Assembly (NCBI RefSeq): GCF_014194975.1
Contig: NZ_JACIAY010000006.1
Span: 215,205-279,204, forward strand
Direction of reading: 5' to 3'
From: Sphingomonas sp. BK580
Lineage (GTDB): Bacteria > Pseudomonadota > Alphaproteobacteria > Sphingomonadales > Sphingomonadaceae
Length of the DNA stretch: 64,000 nucleotides
Positions 10,828 through 20,343 of the stretch are shown in pieces. Each line of letters begins with the position of its first letter. Within the stretch, counting starts at the first letter, position 1. A program made the translations under genes and the position numbers. The notes beneath the pieces are model-generated. The model was not told where the DNA came from. It searched no databases and saw nothing but the letters and a program-made list of their open reading frames with translations.

Positions 10828-12654
10828 TTACCCCTTCTGCGCCGCGATATAGCGGTCGACCTGCTCCTCCAGCACACCGAGCGGCAGCGCCCCCTGGTTC
10901 AGCACCGCCTCGTGGAAGTCCCGGATGTCGAACCTCGGCCCGAGTTCGCGCTCGGCGCGCGCGCGCAGCTCGGCGATCTTGAGCTGGCCGACCATGTAGC
11001 TGGTCGCCTGGCCCGGCCAGTTGAAATAGCGGTCGACCTCGCGCGCGATGTCGGTGTCCGACACCGAGCTGTTGGCGCGGAAATAGGCGATCGCCTGGTC
11101 GCGCGTCCACCGCTTGGAGTGGATGCCGGTGTCGAGCACCAGCCGGATCGCGCGCCACACCTGCAGCGACAGCATGCCGAAGCGATCGTACGGCGTCTTG
11201 TACACGCCCATCTCGTCCGCCAGCCGCTCCGAATAGAGCCCCCATCCCTCCATATAGGCGCCATAGCCGCCGAACTTGCGGAACTTGGGCAGGTCGGCCA
11301 GCTCCTGCTGGCGCGCGATCTGGAAGTGGTGCCCCGGCGCGCCCTCGTGCGCGGCGATGCCCGCGACCTGCACCTTCTGCGTCTGGTTCATGTCGACCAG
11401 GTTGACGTAGTAGATGCCCGGCCGCGTGCCGTCCGCCGAGGGCGGGTTGTAGAAAGCGGTGGAGGCGGTGCCCTCGCGCCACTTCTCCACCGCGCGCACC
11501 TCCAGCGGTGCCTTGGGTAGCACGCGGAAATAGCGCGGCGCCGCCGCCATCACGCCGGCGATCACCGCGCGCGCGTCGCCGAGATACTGTTCGCGGCCCG
11601 CGGCGGTGTTGGGATATTTGAGCGACGGGTCGGTGCGGACCTTGTCGAAGAACTGCTCCAGCGTACCGGTGAAGCCGACCTGGCGCTTGACCGCCTCCAT
11701 CTCGCCGCGGATCGCCGCCACCTGCCGGAGCCCGAGCTGGTGGATCTGCTCGGCGCTGAGATCGGTGGTGGTCGATTCGCGCAGCCGGTCGGCGTAATAG
11801 GCCGTGCCGTCGGGCAGGTGCCACGCGCCGTAGTTGCCCGTCGCCTTGGGCGCGATCTCGTCCAGCGCCGCGATCAGCACGGTATAGCCCTGGCGGAACG
11901 GCCCCTTGAGCGCGGCGGTGGCGTCGGCGAGCAGCTGCGTCTTGGTCGCGGGCGGAGCGTCGAGCGCGGCGACCTTCTTGCGGAAGTCGGCCAGCAGCGT
12001 CGAGTCGGGGCCGGCGTCGAACGGCGCGCCGGTGACCACCTTGAGCGCGTCGGCGCGGGCGGGGGCGAAATTGACCTGGTTGGGGATGATGCCTTTGGCG
12101 GCCTGCACGCGCATCGTCGCGGCGACCTCGCGCATCACGCGCTCGGTGTCGCGCAACCGCGCGATGTAGGCGCGCGCGTCGGCGACGGTGTCGACCCGGT
12201 GGTTGTTGATCAGCAGCACGGGGATCGCGCCCGCGGGGCTGCCGTTGGTCGAGACCGGGAAGCGCAGCTGGCGGAAGCGGAACGAGGCGCGGTCGCGCGC
12301 CACCTGCTCCTCGAACAGCCGGTAGCTGACCCGCGCCGACTCGCCGAGCTGCTCCGGGCGGAAGCGGCGGTGCAGCTCGGCGAGCTGGCGCTCGGCGAGA
12401 TCGCGCGCGCGCACCTGCGCGGCGTCGGTGTAGTCGTCGAGCCGGTCCTCGTCGGTCTTGAGCCCGAGCTGGGTCTGGCCCTCCGGGCTGAGCGCGAGCT
12501 GCTGGTCGAACGCCTGGTCGAGGAAGGCGAGCAGCGCGCGGTCGGCCGCCTGGGTCGCGGCGGTGCGCGCCGCGGGCGCGACCGCCTGCGGCGCGGGCGC
12601 GGCGGCGGCCAGCGCGAGGGTCGACGTCAACAACAGCGCATGAACTCGGCGCAT
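10828..12654 (-). CDS. Exported DUF885 family protein
   Basis: A 608-residue protein with a clear Sec signal peptide (MRRVHALLLTSTLALAAAAP). The body belongs to DUF885, a large family of putative metallopeptidase-like enzymes: the key motif is 'IAAHEGAPGHHFQIARQQEL' with a HExxxxHH-type arrangement, plus 'MEGWGLYSERLADEMG' further on, where the paired Glu residues may complete a metal site. The biochemical activity of the family is not firmly established. Probably periplasmic. It is monocistronic, transcribed on the same strand as the FecR gene upstream (12717-14663) with 62 bases between them. Confidence 0.85.
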   Translation of the reverse strand: MRRVHALLLTSTLALAAAAPAPQAVAPAARTAATQAADRALLAFLDQAFDQQLALSPEGQTQLGLKTDEDRLDDYTDAAQVRARDLAERQLAELHRRFRPEQLGESARVSYRLFEEQVARDRASFRFRQLRFPVSTNGSPAGAIPVLLINNHRVDTVADARAYIARLRDTERVMREVAATMRVQAAKGIIPNQVNFAPARADALKVVTGAPFDAGPDSTLLADFRKKVAALDAPPATKTQLLADATAALKGPFRQGYTVLIAALDEIAPKATGNYGAWHLPDGTAYYADRLRESTTTDLSAEQIHQLGLRQVAAIRGEMEAVKRQVGFTGTLEQFFDKVRTDPSLKYPNTAAGREQYLGDARAVIAGVMAAAPRYFRVLPKAPLEVRAVEKWREGTASTAFYNPPSADGTRPGIYYVNLVDMNQTQKVQVAGIAAHEGAPGHHFQIARQQELADLPKFRKFGGYGAYMEGWGLYSERLADEMGVYKTPYDRFGMLSLQVWRAIRLVLDTGIHSKRWTRDQAIAYFRANSSVSDTDIAREVDRYFNWPGQATSYMVGQLKIAELRARAERELGPRFDIRDFHEAVLNQGALPLGVLEEQVDRYIAAQKG

Positions 12655-12716
12655 CGCATCCTCCGGTGAAGCGCCCCTTTGTGTCGCGCGCTCCCGGCCG
12701 GTGCAATGCCCGGGCG

Positions 12717-14663
12717 TCAGGGCTTCTTGGGAGACAGCGCGTCCACCACCTGCTTGACCGGGTCGAGCGGTCCGGGAAGAGGCTTCTTGGCGGCGTCGTC
12801 GGCCGCCTTCTGCGCCGCCTTCGCGGCGTCATCGGCCGCCTTCTGCGCGTCGCGAGCGGCCTTCTCCTGCTCCTTGGCCGCCTCCGCCGCGGCCTTGGCC
12901 GCCTGATCGGCCGCCTCCTTGATCGCCTTCTCCTGCTCCTTGGCGGCCTTGTCGGCGTCCCTGGCGGCCTTCTCGGCGTCCTTGGCGGCCTTGTCCGCAG
13001 CGGCCTTGGCGGCCTGGTCGGCCGCTTTCTGCGCCTGCTCCGCGGCCTTGGCCGCATCCTGTGCCGCCTTCTGCACGGCCGCGTCGGTCAGCGCCTTCGC
13101 GGCGTCGCGCGCCGCCTTGTCACCCGCCGCCCGCGCCGCCGCTGCGGCAGCGCTGCTGGCCCCCTGCGATGCCGCCTGCGCGGCCGCCTGTGCCTGCGCC
13201 GCCTGCGCCTGTGCCGCCGCGGCAGCCTGCGCCGCGGCCGCGCGCGCGGCCGGATCAGCGCCCTGCTGCGCCTCGGCCGCTGCCTGCGCCGCCGCGGCCG
13301 CCTGCCGTGCCGCTTCCGCTGCCTGCGCCATCGTCGCGGCATCGGCCTCGGCCTGCGCCTGCGCCGCGCTCGTCGCGGCCGCCTCGGCCGCCGCCCGCGC
13401 CTGCGCCTCCGCCTCGGCCGCCTGGCTCGCGGCGAGCTGCTGCTGCGCCGCGAGCGCGTCCTGTGCGAACTTGGCGCTCTGCTCCGCCTGCGCCATCGCG
13501 GCGGCGCGCGCCGCCGCGGCCTGCTCCTGCTCGGCACCCGCCTGCGCCGCCGCCAGCGACGAGGCTTCCGCCGCCGCCTGGGTCGCCCGTGCCTGCTGCG
13601 CGGCGACCAAGGCGGCCTGCTCGGCGGCCGCCTTGGCCGCCGCTGCCGCAGCCGCCTGCGCCGCGCTCTTCTCCGCCGCGGCGCTCGCGACGACCTGTTC
13701 GGTGCGCGCCGCCGCGATCTCGGTGGCGACCTCGACCGCCTTGACCGTCGTGGTCGAGGCCTCGGTCGCGGTGCGAGTCGCGCTCGCCACCGCCGCGAGC
13801 GCCGCGCTGGCGCCGCCCGCCGCCGCGGTGGTGCCCTGGACGAGCCCGCCGGTGGTGTCCGCCAGGGCGACGGGCGCGGCATAGACCGTCTCGCTCACCG
13901 CCACCGCCGCGGGCGCGGCGGCCGCCGGGGCCGCGCCCACCACGGCCGGCGCCGCCTCCGTCGTCGCCGCGGGCACGGCCGCGGCGAGCGACGACGGCGC
14001 CGCCTCACCCGCCGGGGTGACAGCCGGCTCGGGGGCCGCGGCGATCGCGACCGGGAGCGCCGGCGCCTCCTTCGGCCGCGCCGGCGACTCGATCACGCGG
14101 CGCACGCCGTCGCGCTCGATCGCCATGCGGAAGCGGTCGTCGGCACCGACCTGCGCCACCGCCCCCGGGGTCAGCAGGTCGTGCGCGCCGCCGTCGCTGG
14201 TGGCGACCTCGACCGCGCCCTCGATCACCTGCAGCGCACTGCCGGTGCCGCCGACGCTGACGCTGAAGGTCGTCCCCTTCACCACCGCGGCGAGATACGG
14301 CGTCTGCACCTCGAAGTGCGGCGTCATCTTCTTCTTGATCATGAAGACGACGTTGCCGAACTCCTCGACGATCCGGGTCATCCCCTTGGTCTCGGTCGCG
14401 GCGGGCAGCGTCAGCCGGGAGCCCGGCGCGACCAGCATGAACTCGGTGCCGCGCACCAGCACCGCGCGCGCGCCCTTGGCAGTGGTGACGGTGTCCCCCG
14501 CCGCGATCGCGCTGCCGCGCGTGGCGACCTTGGACACGCTCGCGCGCGTCACCTGCACGTCGCCCATCGCCTCGCTGATCCGCCAGCCGGCGGTGCCGGC
14601 GCCCGCGGGCGGCGCCAAGGTAGCGGTTGAAGCGGCGAGCAGCGCCACGATCGGCTTACGCAT
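12717..14663 (-). CDS. Exported FecR-domain protein with long Ala/Lys-rich coiled coil
   Basis: A 648-residue protein with signal peptide MRKPIVALLAASTATLAPPAGA and a FecR fold in residues about 25-180 ('GDVQVTRASV', 'GDTVTTAKGARAVL', 'HFEVQTPYLAAVVKGTTFSV', 'VIEGAVEVA'). This FecR unit is the soluble periplasmic kind, not the anti-sigma form, as there is no membrane-spanning or sigma-binding part. From about residue 210 to the end the protein is almost entirely low-complexity: Ala/Gln/Glu-rich, then repeating 'AAKAAADKAAKDAEKAARDA'-type heptads like the stalk of TolA, ending PLDPVKQVVDALSPKKP. Start supported by GGGAG. It diverges from a TpsB gene, so the two may share a promoter region and build a surface or periplasmic structure. 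Confidence 0.85.
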   Translation of the reverse strand: MRKPIVALLAASTATLAPPAGAGTAGWRISEAMGDVQVTRASVSKVATRGSAIAAGDTVTTAKGARAVLVRGTEFMLVAPGSRLTLPAATETKGMTRIVEEFGNVVFMIKKKMTPHFEVQTPYLAAVVKGTTFSVSVGGTGSALQVIEGAVEVATSDGGAHDLLTPGAVAQVGADDRFRMAIERDGVRRVIESPARPKEAPALPVAIAAAPEPAVTPAGEAAPSSLAAAVPAATTEAAPAVVGAAPAAAAPAAVAVSETVYAAPVALADTTGGLVQGTTAAAGGASAALAAVASATRTATEASTTTVKAVEVATEIAAARTEQVVASAAAEKSAAQAAAAAAAKAAAEQAALVAAQQARATQAAAEASSLAAAQAGAEQEQAAAARAAAMAQAEQSAKFAQDALAAQQQLAASQAAEAEAQARAAAEAAATSAAQAQAEADAATMAQAAEAARQAAAAAQAAAEAQQGADPAARAAAAQAAAAAQAQAAQAQAAAQAASQGASSAAAAAARAAGDKAARDAAKALTDAAVQKAAQDAAKAAEQAQKAADQAAKAAADKAAKDAEKAARDADKAAKEQEKAIKEAADQAAKAAAEAAKEQEKAARDAQKAADDAAKAAQKAADDAAKKPLPGPLDPVKQVVDALSPKKP

Positions 14664-14820
14664 GTTTATCTCCCTCGGCCCGCCAGGCGCGCCGAGTCAG
14701 CCGAGTAGAAGGAGAGAATTGCCAACAACTTAGAGCGGCTGGTTAACGAATTGCCGCGGTCGGCGTAACCAAATCGGAACCCGCCCCCGCCTAGGCCCCG
14801 TCGCGACAACAGGGGCGCCC

Positions 14821-16479
14821 ATGCGAGCTTTTTCCACGATTCGTCTCACGCTGCTGGGCAGCGCCGCGCTGGCGGCCACGCCCGCCGCGGCGCAGACCGC
14901 GCTCGACCGCGCCGACCCGACGATCGCGGCGCGCGCGCTGCCGCGCCCCTCGCTCGAGCAGCCCGAGCGCGCGCGGCCGACCGAGGTCGACGCTGCCAGC
15001 CGCGCCGCCGCGGGCGCGACGCTGACCCCACCGGTGCGCGCGGTACATGTGCTCGGCGCGTCGGGCGTGCCCGACTCGGCCTATGCCGCCGCGGTGAGCC
15101 CGGTGATCGGACGCGCGCTCGACCGTGCCGCGCTGGCGACGCTCGCGGGCCAGGTGGCGGGCGCGGTGCGCGCGCGCGGCTACCCCTTCGCCACGGCCTC
15201 GGTCGCGGCGCAGCCGATGGCGGACGGCGTGCTCGCGGTGGAGGTCGACCTCGGCCGCATCGATGCGGTGCGCGTGATCGGCGCGCGCAGCGCCGCCGCG
15301 GACACGCTGCTGGTCCATGCGCTCACCGGGCGCGGCGCGGTGACGCAGACGATGCTGGAGCGCGCGCTGCTGCTCGTCGGCGACGTGCCCGGCGTGCGGG
15401 TGACCGACACCCGCTACGTCCGCCAGGACGGCTTCGGCATCCTGCTGGTGACGATCGCGAGCGACCGCGCGAGCGCCTATGCGCAGCTCGACAACCGCGG
15501 CAGCGCCGAGGTCGGGCCGGTGCGCTCGACGCTGCTCGCCAGCCTGCGCGGGGTGGCGGGCGACGGCGACGAGCTGGCGCTGATCGTCGCGCAGACGCCG
15601 TTCGAGCCGAGCGAGTTCGCCTTCCTGCGCGCGCGCTACGCCGCGCCGGTCGACTCGGCGGGCTCGGTGCTGGCGGTAGCCGGCTCGGTGGCGCGCTCGA
15701 ACCCGGGCGCGGCGCTGGCGCCGCTCGACGTGGTCGGGCGCAGCGGCGACCTGTCGGTGAGCTACACGCGCGCACTGGTGCGCACCCGCGCGCGCAGCCT
15801 GTGGGGCAATGCCGAGCTGCGCGCGGTGACGGTGACCCAGACGCTCCGGGGCGCACGGCTGCGGCGCGACCGGCTCGCCACCGCCACCGCCTCGCTCAAC
15901 GGCCAGGCGAGCGTCGCGGGCGGCACGCTGCGCGGCGAGCTCGCCGGCGTGGTCGGGCTGCCGCTCGCCGGGGTGAGTCGCGCCGGCGACGCGTTGCTGT
16001 CGCGCGCCGACGGCGACGCGCGCTTCGTCCTGGCGACGTGGCAGATGGACTATACGCGTCGGCTCGGCGGGCGGTTCAGCGCGGTGCTGGCGGGCGCGGC
16101 GCAGCTCGCCTCGCGCCCTTTGCTCGCCACCGCCGAGATCGGTCTGGGCGGGCCCGGATATGGCCGCGGCTATGACTATGCCGAGCGCACCGGTGACCAA
16201 GGCGCGATGGCCTCGGCCGAGCTCCGCGCCGACGCCGGGCGCGTGCTGCCCGGCGTGATCGACCGCGCGCAGGGCTATGCCTTCGTCGACGGCGGCCATG
16301 TCAGCAACCTGCGCGACGGGTTCGGCGGCGGCACCCTGGCCTCGACCGGGCTGGGCGTGCGCGCCGGCACGGGGCGGCTCGACGGCATGGTCGAGGTGGC
16401 GTTCCCGCTCAACGCCGATCGGTTCGACACCGGCAACCGCCGCCCGCGCCTCTCGCTGCGGCTGTCGCGGGTGTTCTGA
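14821..16479 (+). CDS. TpsB-type outer-membrane secretion/activation protein (ShlB/FhaC/HecB family)
   Basis: A 552-residue outer-membrane protein with a signal peptide (cleavage after AATPAAAQ). Residues about 50-200 read as POTRA domains ('VRAVHVLGASGVPDSAYA', 'VDLGRIDAVRVIGAR'), and the remainder is a beta-barrel of alternating strands ending in a terminal phenylalanine (LSLRLSRVF), typical of outer-membrane insertion signals. Late motifs 'GLGGPGYGRGYDYAERTGDQG' and 'YAFVDGGHVSN' match the conserved FhaC/ShlB barrel segments (the RGY motif of the lid loop and the FxDxG motif). Such proteins export a large TpsA adhesin/hemolysin, but no TpsA gene is within this window. It diverges from the FecR gene, with the CHASE2-EAL gene downstream. 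Confidence 0.88.
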   Translation: MRAFSTIRLTLLGSAALAATPAAAQTALDRADPTIAARALPRPSLEQPERARPTEVDAASRAAAGATLTPPVRAVHVLGASGVPDSAYAAAVSPVIGRALDRAALATLAGQVAGAVRARGYPFATASVAAQPMADGVLAVEVDLGRIDAVRVIGARSAAADTLLVHALTGRGAVTQTMLERALLLVGDVPGVRVTDTRYVRQDGFGILLVTIASDRASAYAQLDNRGSAEVGPVRSTLLASLRGVAGDGDELALIVAQTPFEPSEFAFLRARYAAPVDSAGSVLAVAGSVARSNPGAALAPLDVVGRSGDLSVSYTRALVRTRARSLWGNAELRAVTVTQTLRGARLRRDRLATATASLNGQASVAGGTLRGELAGVVGLPLAGVSRAGDALLSRADGDARFVLATWQMDYTRRLGGRFSAVLAGAAQLASRPLLATAEIGLGGPGYGRGYDYAERTGDQGAMASAELRADAGRVLPGVIDRAQGYAFVDGGHVSNLRDGFGGGTLASTGLGVRAGTGRLDGMVEVAFPLNADRFDTGNRRPRLSLRLSRVF

Positions 16480-16550
16480 TGGAGGGTCAGGTCGGACGTG
16501 TGAAGCACCCCAAGGCTTGTGAGGCGAAGCACCATCCTCTTTCCTCACCG

Positions 16551-16649
16551 ACCAACCCGGCGGACGCCGCGGTCCACTCGGGTGGCGTCGCTTGCACGTC
16601 ACGGCGGTTCGCCCAACTGGACCCCGGCGTCCGCCGGAGTGGTGCGGGG
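16551..16649. repeat. Intergenic palindromic repeat doublet, copy 2 (divergent type)
   Basis: 'ccggcggacgccgcggtcca' and the inverted 'tggaccccggcgtccgccgg' enclose about 55 bases. The type resembles the 27583-27680 copy. It occupies much of the 256-base gap between the TpsB and CHASE2-EAL genes, which otherwise shows no feature. Confidence 0.65.
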
Positions 16650-16735
16650 CGGGAGGCGGACGGCTTAGATCACGCTGACCTTCTCGCGGGCGGGGCCGTA
16701 GCGGCTCTTCCCCTCACCTGCCAAGCCGCCGCCGC

Positions 16736-19030
16736 GTGCTGAGCCCCCGCCGCCGCGCCCTGCTGCGCCACCGCCGCGCGCTCGCGCTCGCCGCCGCGCT
16801 CACGCTCGCGCTGCTCACCGCGCTCAGCGGGCTGGGCGCGCGGGTCGACCGGCTGCTCGACCCGCCGCGCGCCGCCGCCTGGGTGCGCGCGCCGAGCGGG
16901 CAGGTCGTCGTCGTCGAGATGGACGCCGCCAGCGTCGCCGCGATCCGCGAGTGGCCGTGGTCGCGCGACCATTATGCGCGCGCGGTCGACCGGCTGCGCG
17001 CCGCGGGTGCCGCCTCGATCACCTTCGACGTCGACTTCTCGTCCGCCGGGCCCGGCGCGGGCGACGCCGCGCTGGCGCGGGCCATCGCGCGCGCGCCCGG
17101 TCTGGTGGCGCTGCCCACCTTCGCGCAGCGCGCGCGCTCGGATGACCGCCGCACGATCGACTCGCTGCCGCTGCCCGCGCTGCGCGACGGTGCCGCGCTC
17201 GCCTCGGTGAGCATGCAGCCCGACGCCGACGGCATCGTCCGCCGCGCGCCGTTCGGCACGGTGACCGCGGGCACGCCGCGGCCGTCGCTCTCCGCGCTGA
17301 TCGCGCATCGCTCGGGCGCGGCGGACAGCTTCTTCCCGATCGACGGCGGGATCGACCCGGCGCGGCTGCCGCGGCTGAGCTTCGTCGCGGTGCGCGACGG
17401 CCGCTTCGACCCGGCCGCGGTGCGCGGGCGCGACGTGCTGATCGGCGCCACCGCGATCGAGATGGGCGACCGCTACGCCACGCCGCACTGGGGCGTGATC
17501 CCCGGCGTCGTCGTGCAGGCGCTCGCCGCGGAGACGCTGCTCGCGGGCGTGCCGGGCGAGCGCAGCAGCGCGCTGCCGCTGCTCGTGGCGCTGTTGCTCT
17601 CGCTGCCGATGCTGCTGGCGCGGCGCGGTGCGGTCGCCGCGGGGCTCGCGCTGGGCGCACCGGCGGCGCTGTTCGCGCTGGCGGTCTGGGCGCAGGTCGC
17701 CCGGCACGCGGTGTTCCCGCTCGCCCCCGCGCTGGTGTTGGTGGTCGCGGCCGGGCTGGCGCGGGTCGCGCTCGACCTCGCGCGCCGCTTCGAGCGCCAG
17801 CGCCGCGTGGACGAGGACACCGGCCTGCCCAACCGCCGCGCGCTGCTCCACGACAAGGACGCCGCCGCGCCGACGCCGCTGCTGGTGGCGTCGCTCGGCA
17901 ACGCCGACGCGCTCGTCACGCTGCTGGGCGAGCGTGCCGGGCACGACCTGCTGCTGCGCGTCGCCGACCGGCTGCGCGCGACGGTGGGCGCCACGGTCTA
18001 TCGCGTCGGCGAGCGGCTGCTCGCGGTCGACGCGCCGGGCGACGACGTCGAGGCGCTGGTGGCGGCGCTGCGCGCGACTCTGACCGAGCCGGTCGAGATC
18101 CTCGGCCGGCGCGCCGACGCGGCGGTCCATCTCGGCGTCTCGGCGGGCGAGGGCACGATCCACGACCGGCTGGTGAGCGCCACGCGCGCCGCCGACGAAG
18201 CCGCCGCGGCGGGCGCGTTCTGGCGCCACGCGCACGTCGACGCCGAGGCGCTGGAGCGGCGGCTGGTGCTGATGGGCGAGCTCGACCAGGCGATCGCCGA
18301 CGGCGAGATCGAGGTCCATTACCAGCCCAAGCTCGCGCTCGCGACCGACCGGGTCGCCAGCGCCGAGGCCTTGGTGCGCTGGCGCCACCCGGTGCGGGGG
18401 ATGATCCGGCCGGATCTGTTCATCCCGCTCGCCGAGCAGGCCGATCGGATCGGCGCGCTGACGCTGCACGTGCTCGCGCGCGCGGTCGCCGATCTCGCGG
18501 CGTGGCGCGCGCGCGGGCACGACGTCTCGGTCGCGATCAACCTCTCCGCCATGCTGATCGCCGAGCCGGCGTTCAGCATGGCGGTGGACGCGCTGCTCGA
18601 CTCGGGCGCGGTGCCGGCCGACCGGCTGATCTTCGAGGTGACCGAGTCGGCCACGCTGGCCGACCCGGAGCGCGCCGCCGCGCAGCTGCGCCACTTTCGC
18701 GCCAAGGGCGTGGCGATCTCGATGGACGATTACGGCACCGGCCAGTCGACGCTGACCTACCTGCGCGAGCTGCCGCTGTCCGAGCTCAAGATCGACCGCA
18801 GCTTCGTCCAGCACGCGCACCTCAACCCGGCGGACGCGCTGATGGTGCGCTCGACGATCGACCTCGCGCACGGGCTCGGGCTCAAGGTGGTGGCGGAGGG
18901 GATCGAGGAGCCCGGCTGCCTCGCGCTGCTGCGCGACGCCGGCTGCGACCTGGTGCAGGGCTATCTGATCGGGCGGCCGATGGTGGCGGACGCGTTCGTG
19001 GCGACGCTGGAGCAGCGCGCGGCGGCGTGA
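16736..19030 (+). CDS. CHASE2-degenerate GGDEF-EAL membrane protein (putative c-di-GMP phosphodiesterase)
   Basis: A 764-residue signalling protein. An N-terminal membrane segment (about 14-32) leads to an extracytoplasmic CHASE2 sensor ('[30 protein letters not shown]', shown in part), followed by about three membrane spans (about 285-350). A GGDEF-like domain begins '[13 protein letters not shown]', but its signature reads R-V-G-E-R-L-L, so it is probably not a cyclase. The EAL domain is intact: '[11 protein letters not shown]', 'INLSA', 'FEVTES', 'MDDYGTG', 'ELKIDRSF', 'VAEGIEE' and 'VQGYLIGRP' keep the expected metal and catalytic residues. It should hydrolyse c-di-GMP in response to a periplasmic cue. 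The GTG start at 16736 lacks a strong ribosome-binding site. It lies downstream of FecR/TpsB genes. Confidence 0.9.
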   Translation: MLSPRRRALLRHRRALALAAALTLALLTALSGLGARVDRLLDPPRAAAWVRAPSGQVVVVEMDAASVAAIREWPWSRDHYARAVDRLRAAGAASITFDVDFSSAGPGAGDAALARAIARAPGLVALPTFAQRARSDDRRTIDSLPLPALRDGAALASVSMQPDADGIVRRAPFGTVTAGTPRPSLSALIAHRSGAADSFFPIDGGIDPARLPRLSFVAVRDGRFDPAAVRGRDVLIGATAIEMGDRYATPHWGVIPGVVVQALAAETLLAGVPGERSSALPLLVALLLSLPMLLARRGAVAAGLALGAPAALFALAVWAQVARHAVFPLAPALVLVVAAGLARVALDLARRFERQRRVDEDTGLPNRRALLHDKDAAAPTPLLVASLGNADALVTLLGERAGHDLLLRVADRLRATVGATVYRVGERLLAVDAPGDDVEALVAALRATLTEPVEILGRRADAAVHLGVSAGEGTIHDRLVSATRAADEAAAAGAFWRHAHVDAEALERRLVLMGELDQAIADGEIEVHYQPKLALATDRVASAEALVRWRHPVRGMIRPDLFIPLAEQADRIGALTLHVLARAVADLAAWRARGHDVSVAINLSAMLIAEPAFSMAVDALLDSGAVPADRLIFEVTESATLADPERAAAQLRHFRAKGVAISMDDYGTGQSTLTYLRELPLSELKIDRSFVQHAHLNPADALMVRSTIDLAHGLGLKVVAEGIEEPGCLALLRDAGCDLVQGYLIGRPMVADAFVATLEQRAAA

Positions 19031-19061
19031 GTCGGTCCTCGCGTCGCGCGCGCGGGTCGAC

Positions 19062-19805
19062 CTACCCGAGGGCGCGGCGGTACAGCGCGAGCGTCCACGC
19101 CACGCTCTCGAGGAACAGCGCCGGGTCGTAGCGCGGCCCCTCGTCGCGCAGGAAGGCGTGCGGCGCGTTGACCTCGTGCCACTCGTAGCGCGCGCCCACC
19201 TCTTCCAGCCGGGCGCGGATCGTCTCACGCCCGGCGAAGGGCACGTGCGGGTCCTGCCGCCCCCAGACGAACATCGCCTCGGCCTGGAGCGCGTCCATCC
19301 GCGCCAGGCTGTCGTCGGTGCGGCCCGCGCCCAGCGTGCCCGAGTGGATGTCGGTGGCGTAGAAACACGCGGCGGCGCCGACGCGCGGGTCGAGCGCGGC
19401 GCGATAGGCGAGGTGCCCGCCGAGGCACACGCCGAAGGTGGCGAGCCGCCCGTCGCACGCCGGATGCGCCGCCAGCGCGGTGAGCGCGGCGCGCGAGTCG
19501 GCGTCGTACTGCGCCACCGGCTTGGTGAACTTGAGCGCGTTGCCGCGATCGGTGCCGGGCTGGTCGTAGGCCAGCACCGTGCCGGCGGGCTCGTACTCGT
19601 GGTAGACCTCGGGCACCGAGACGACATAGCCGTTGCCCGCCAGCAGGGTCGCCAGACGACGGATCGGCGCGGTCACCTGGTAGATCTCGGAGAAGAACAG
19701 CACACCGGGGAAGCTGCCTTCGATCGCGGGGCGGAACAGGTGGGTGCGCATCGTGCCCGCGCCGGGCACCGCCACGTCCTCAACTTCGTCGCTGCGCACG
19801 ATCAT
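19062..19805 (-). CDS. Dienelactone hydrolase family protein
   Basis: A 247-residue alpha/beta hydrolase. 'GSFPGVLFFSEIYQVTAPIRRL' is the first strand and loop typical of the family, and 'ATFGVCLGGHLAYRAAL' carries the nucleophile elbow with Cys in place of Ser, as in true dienelactone hydrolases. The acid and histidine are in 'VWGRQDPHVP' and 'VNAPHAFLRDEGPRYDP'. No signal peptide, so cytoplasmic. The start at 19805 follows AGGGGA at good spacing; an upstream in-frame extension to 19913 is unsupported. Substrate is not predictable from sequence; these enzymes hydrolyse lactones or small esters. It converges with the EAL gene. Confidence 0.88.
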   Translation of the reverse strand: MIVRSDEVEDVAVPGAGTMRTHLFRPAIEGSFPGVLFFSEIYQVTAPIRRLATLLAGNGYVVSVPEVYHEYEPAGTVLAYDQPGTDRGNALKFTKPVAQYDADSRAALTALAAHPACDGRLATFGVCLGGHLAYRAALDPRVGAAACFYATDIHSGTLGAGRTDDSLARMDALQAEAMFVWGRQDPHVPFAGRETIRARLEEVGARYEWHEVNAPHAFLRDEGPRYDPALFLESVAWTLALYRRALG

Positions 19806-19952
19806 GGTCGCTGTCCCCTGGCTGTGGCGCGCCGCTGTGGCAGCGGGGCGCCTGCGGGGCAAGGCGGGGCGGAGGAGAACGGCCGGTTCGTGCAGGTAGC
19901 AGAGCGGCACCACGGAGCGCGGCCGAGACCCGCGTTTACCCGCCGCTACACT

Positions 19953-20050
19953 CCCGTCATCCCCGCGCAGGCGGGGATCCAGACGCGGAGGTCCTCGCGG
20001 GAGCCGCGGCGTCAGCTTCTATGGATTGCCCGCCTGCGCGGGGATGACGG
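19953..20050. repeat. Intergenic palindromic repeat doublet, copy 3
   Basis: 'ccgtcatccccgcgcaggcg' and the inverted 'cgcctgcgcggggatgacgg' enclose 'atccagacgcg' and 'tatggat' as in copy 1 (2505-2601). It lies upstream of the ParD-like gene. Confidence 0.8.
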
Positions 20051-20144
20051 AAAAGGGCGGACGAGAGCCTCAAGGCCCTTCTCCTCGTCAGCCGACACTA
20101 TGCTACATATACGCTCCATACACTAAGCGACCGAGGATCACTCC

Positions 20145-20342
20145 ATGGGTATCGTCAAGATCGGCGACGAGCTGCACGCCGAGGCGCGTCGCGCCAGCGC
20201 GGTGATGTGCCGCTCGATCAATGCCCACGCCGAGTTCTGGATGACGATCGGCATGCTCGCCGAGGCCAATCCGACGCTCAGCTTCACCGAGATCGTCCGC
20301 CGCCAGTATGAGGCGGCGCAGCTGCGCGCGGTGGCTGCCTGA
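20145..20342 (+). CDS. ParD-like antitoxin-family protein
   Basis: A 65-residue protein, MGIVKIGDELHAEARRASAV..., that matches the ParD-like family (PF11903 type): a short beta strand 'GIVKIGDELHAEAR' followed by 'MCRSINAHAEFWMTIGMLAEANP', consistent with a ribbon-helix-helix DNA-binding dimer. Such proteins are assigned to type II toxin-antitoxin antitoxins by similarity. There is no ParE/RelE toxin here; the next gene, only one base away, encodes methionine aminopeptidase. The start is supported by GAGGAT eight bases upstream and an AT-richer promoter-like stretch (20100-20125). It may autoregulate the two-gene operon. Confidence 0.8.
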   Translation: MGIVKIGDELHAEARRASAVMCRSINAHAEFWMTIGMLAEANPTLSFTEIVRRQYEAAQLRAVAA

Positions 20343-20343
20343 G

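Noticed and set aside
12666..14630. Plus-strand frame opposite the FecR gene
   Set aside because: Low-complexity Leu/Arg/Gly translation caused by the antisense of Ala-rich codons.
16670..19627. 985-codon minus-strand frame opposite the CHASE2-EAL gene
   Set aside because: Antisense shadow; the plus strand has intact EAL motifs.
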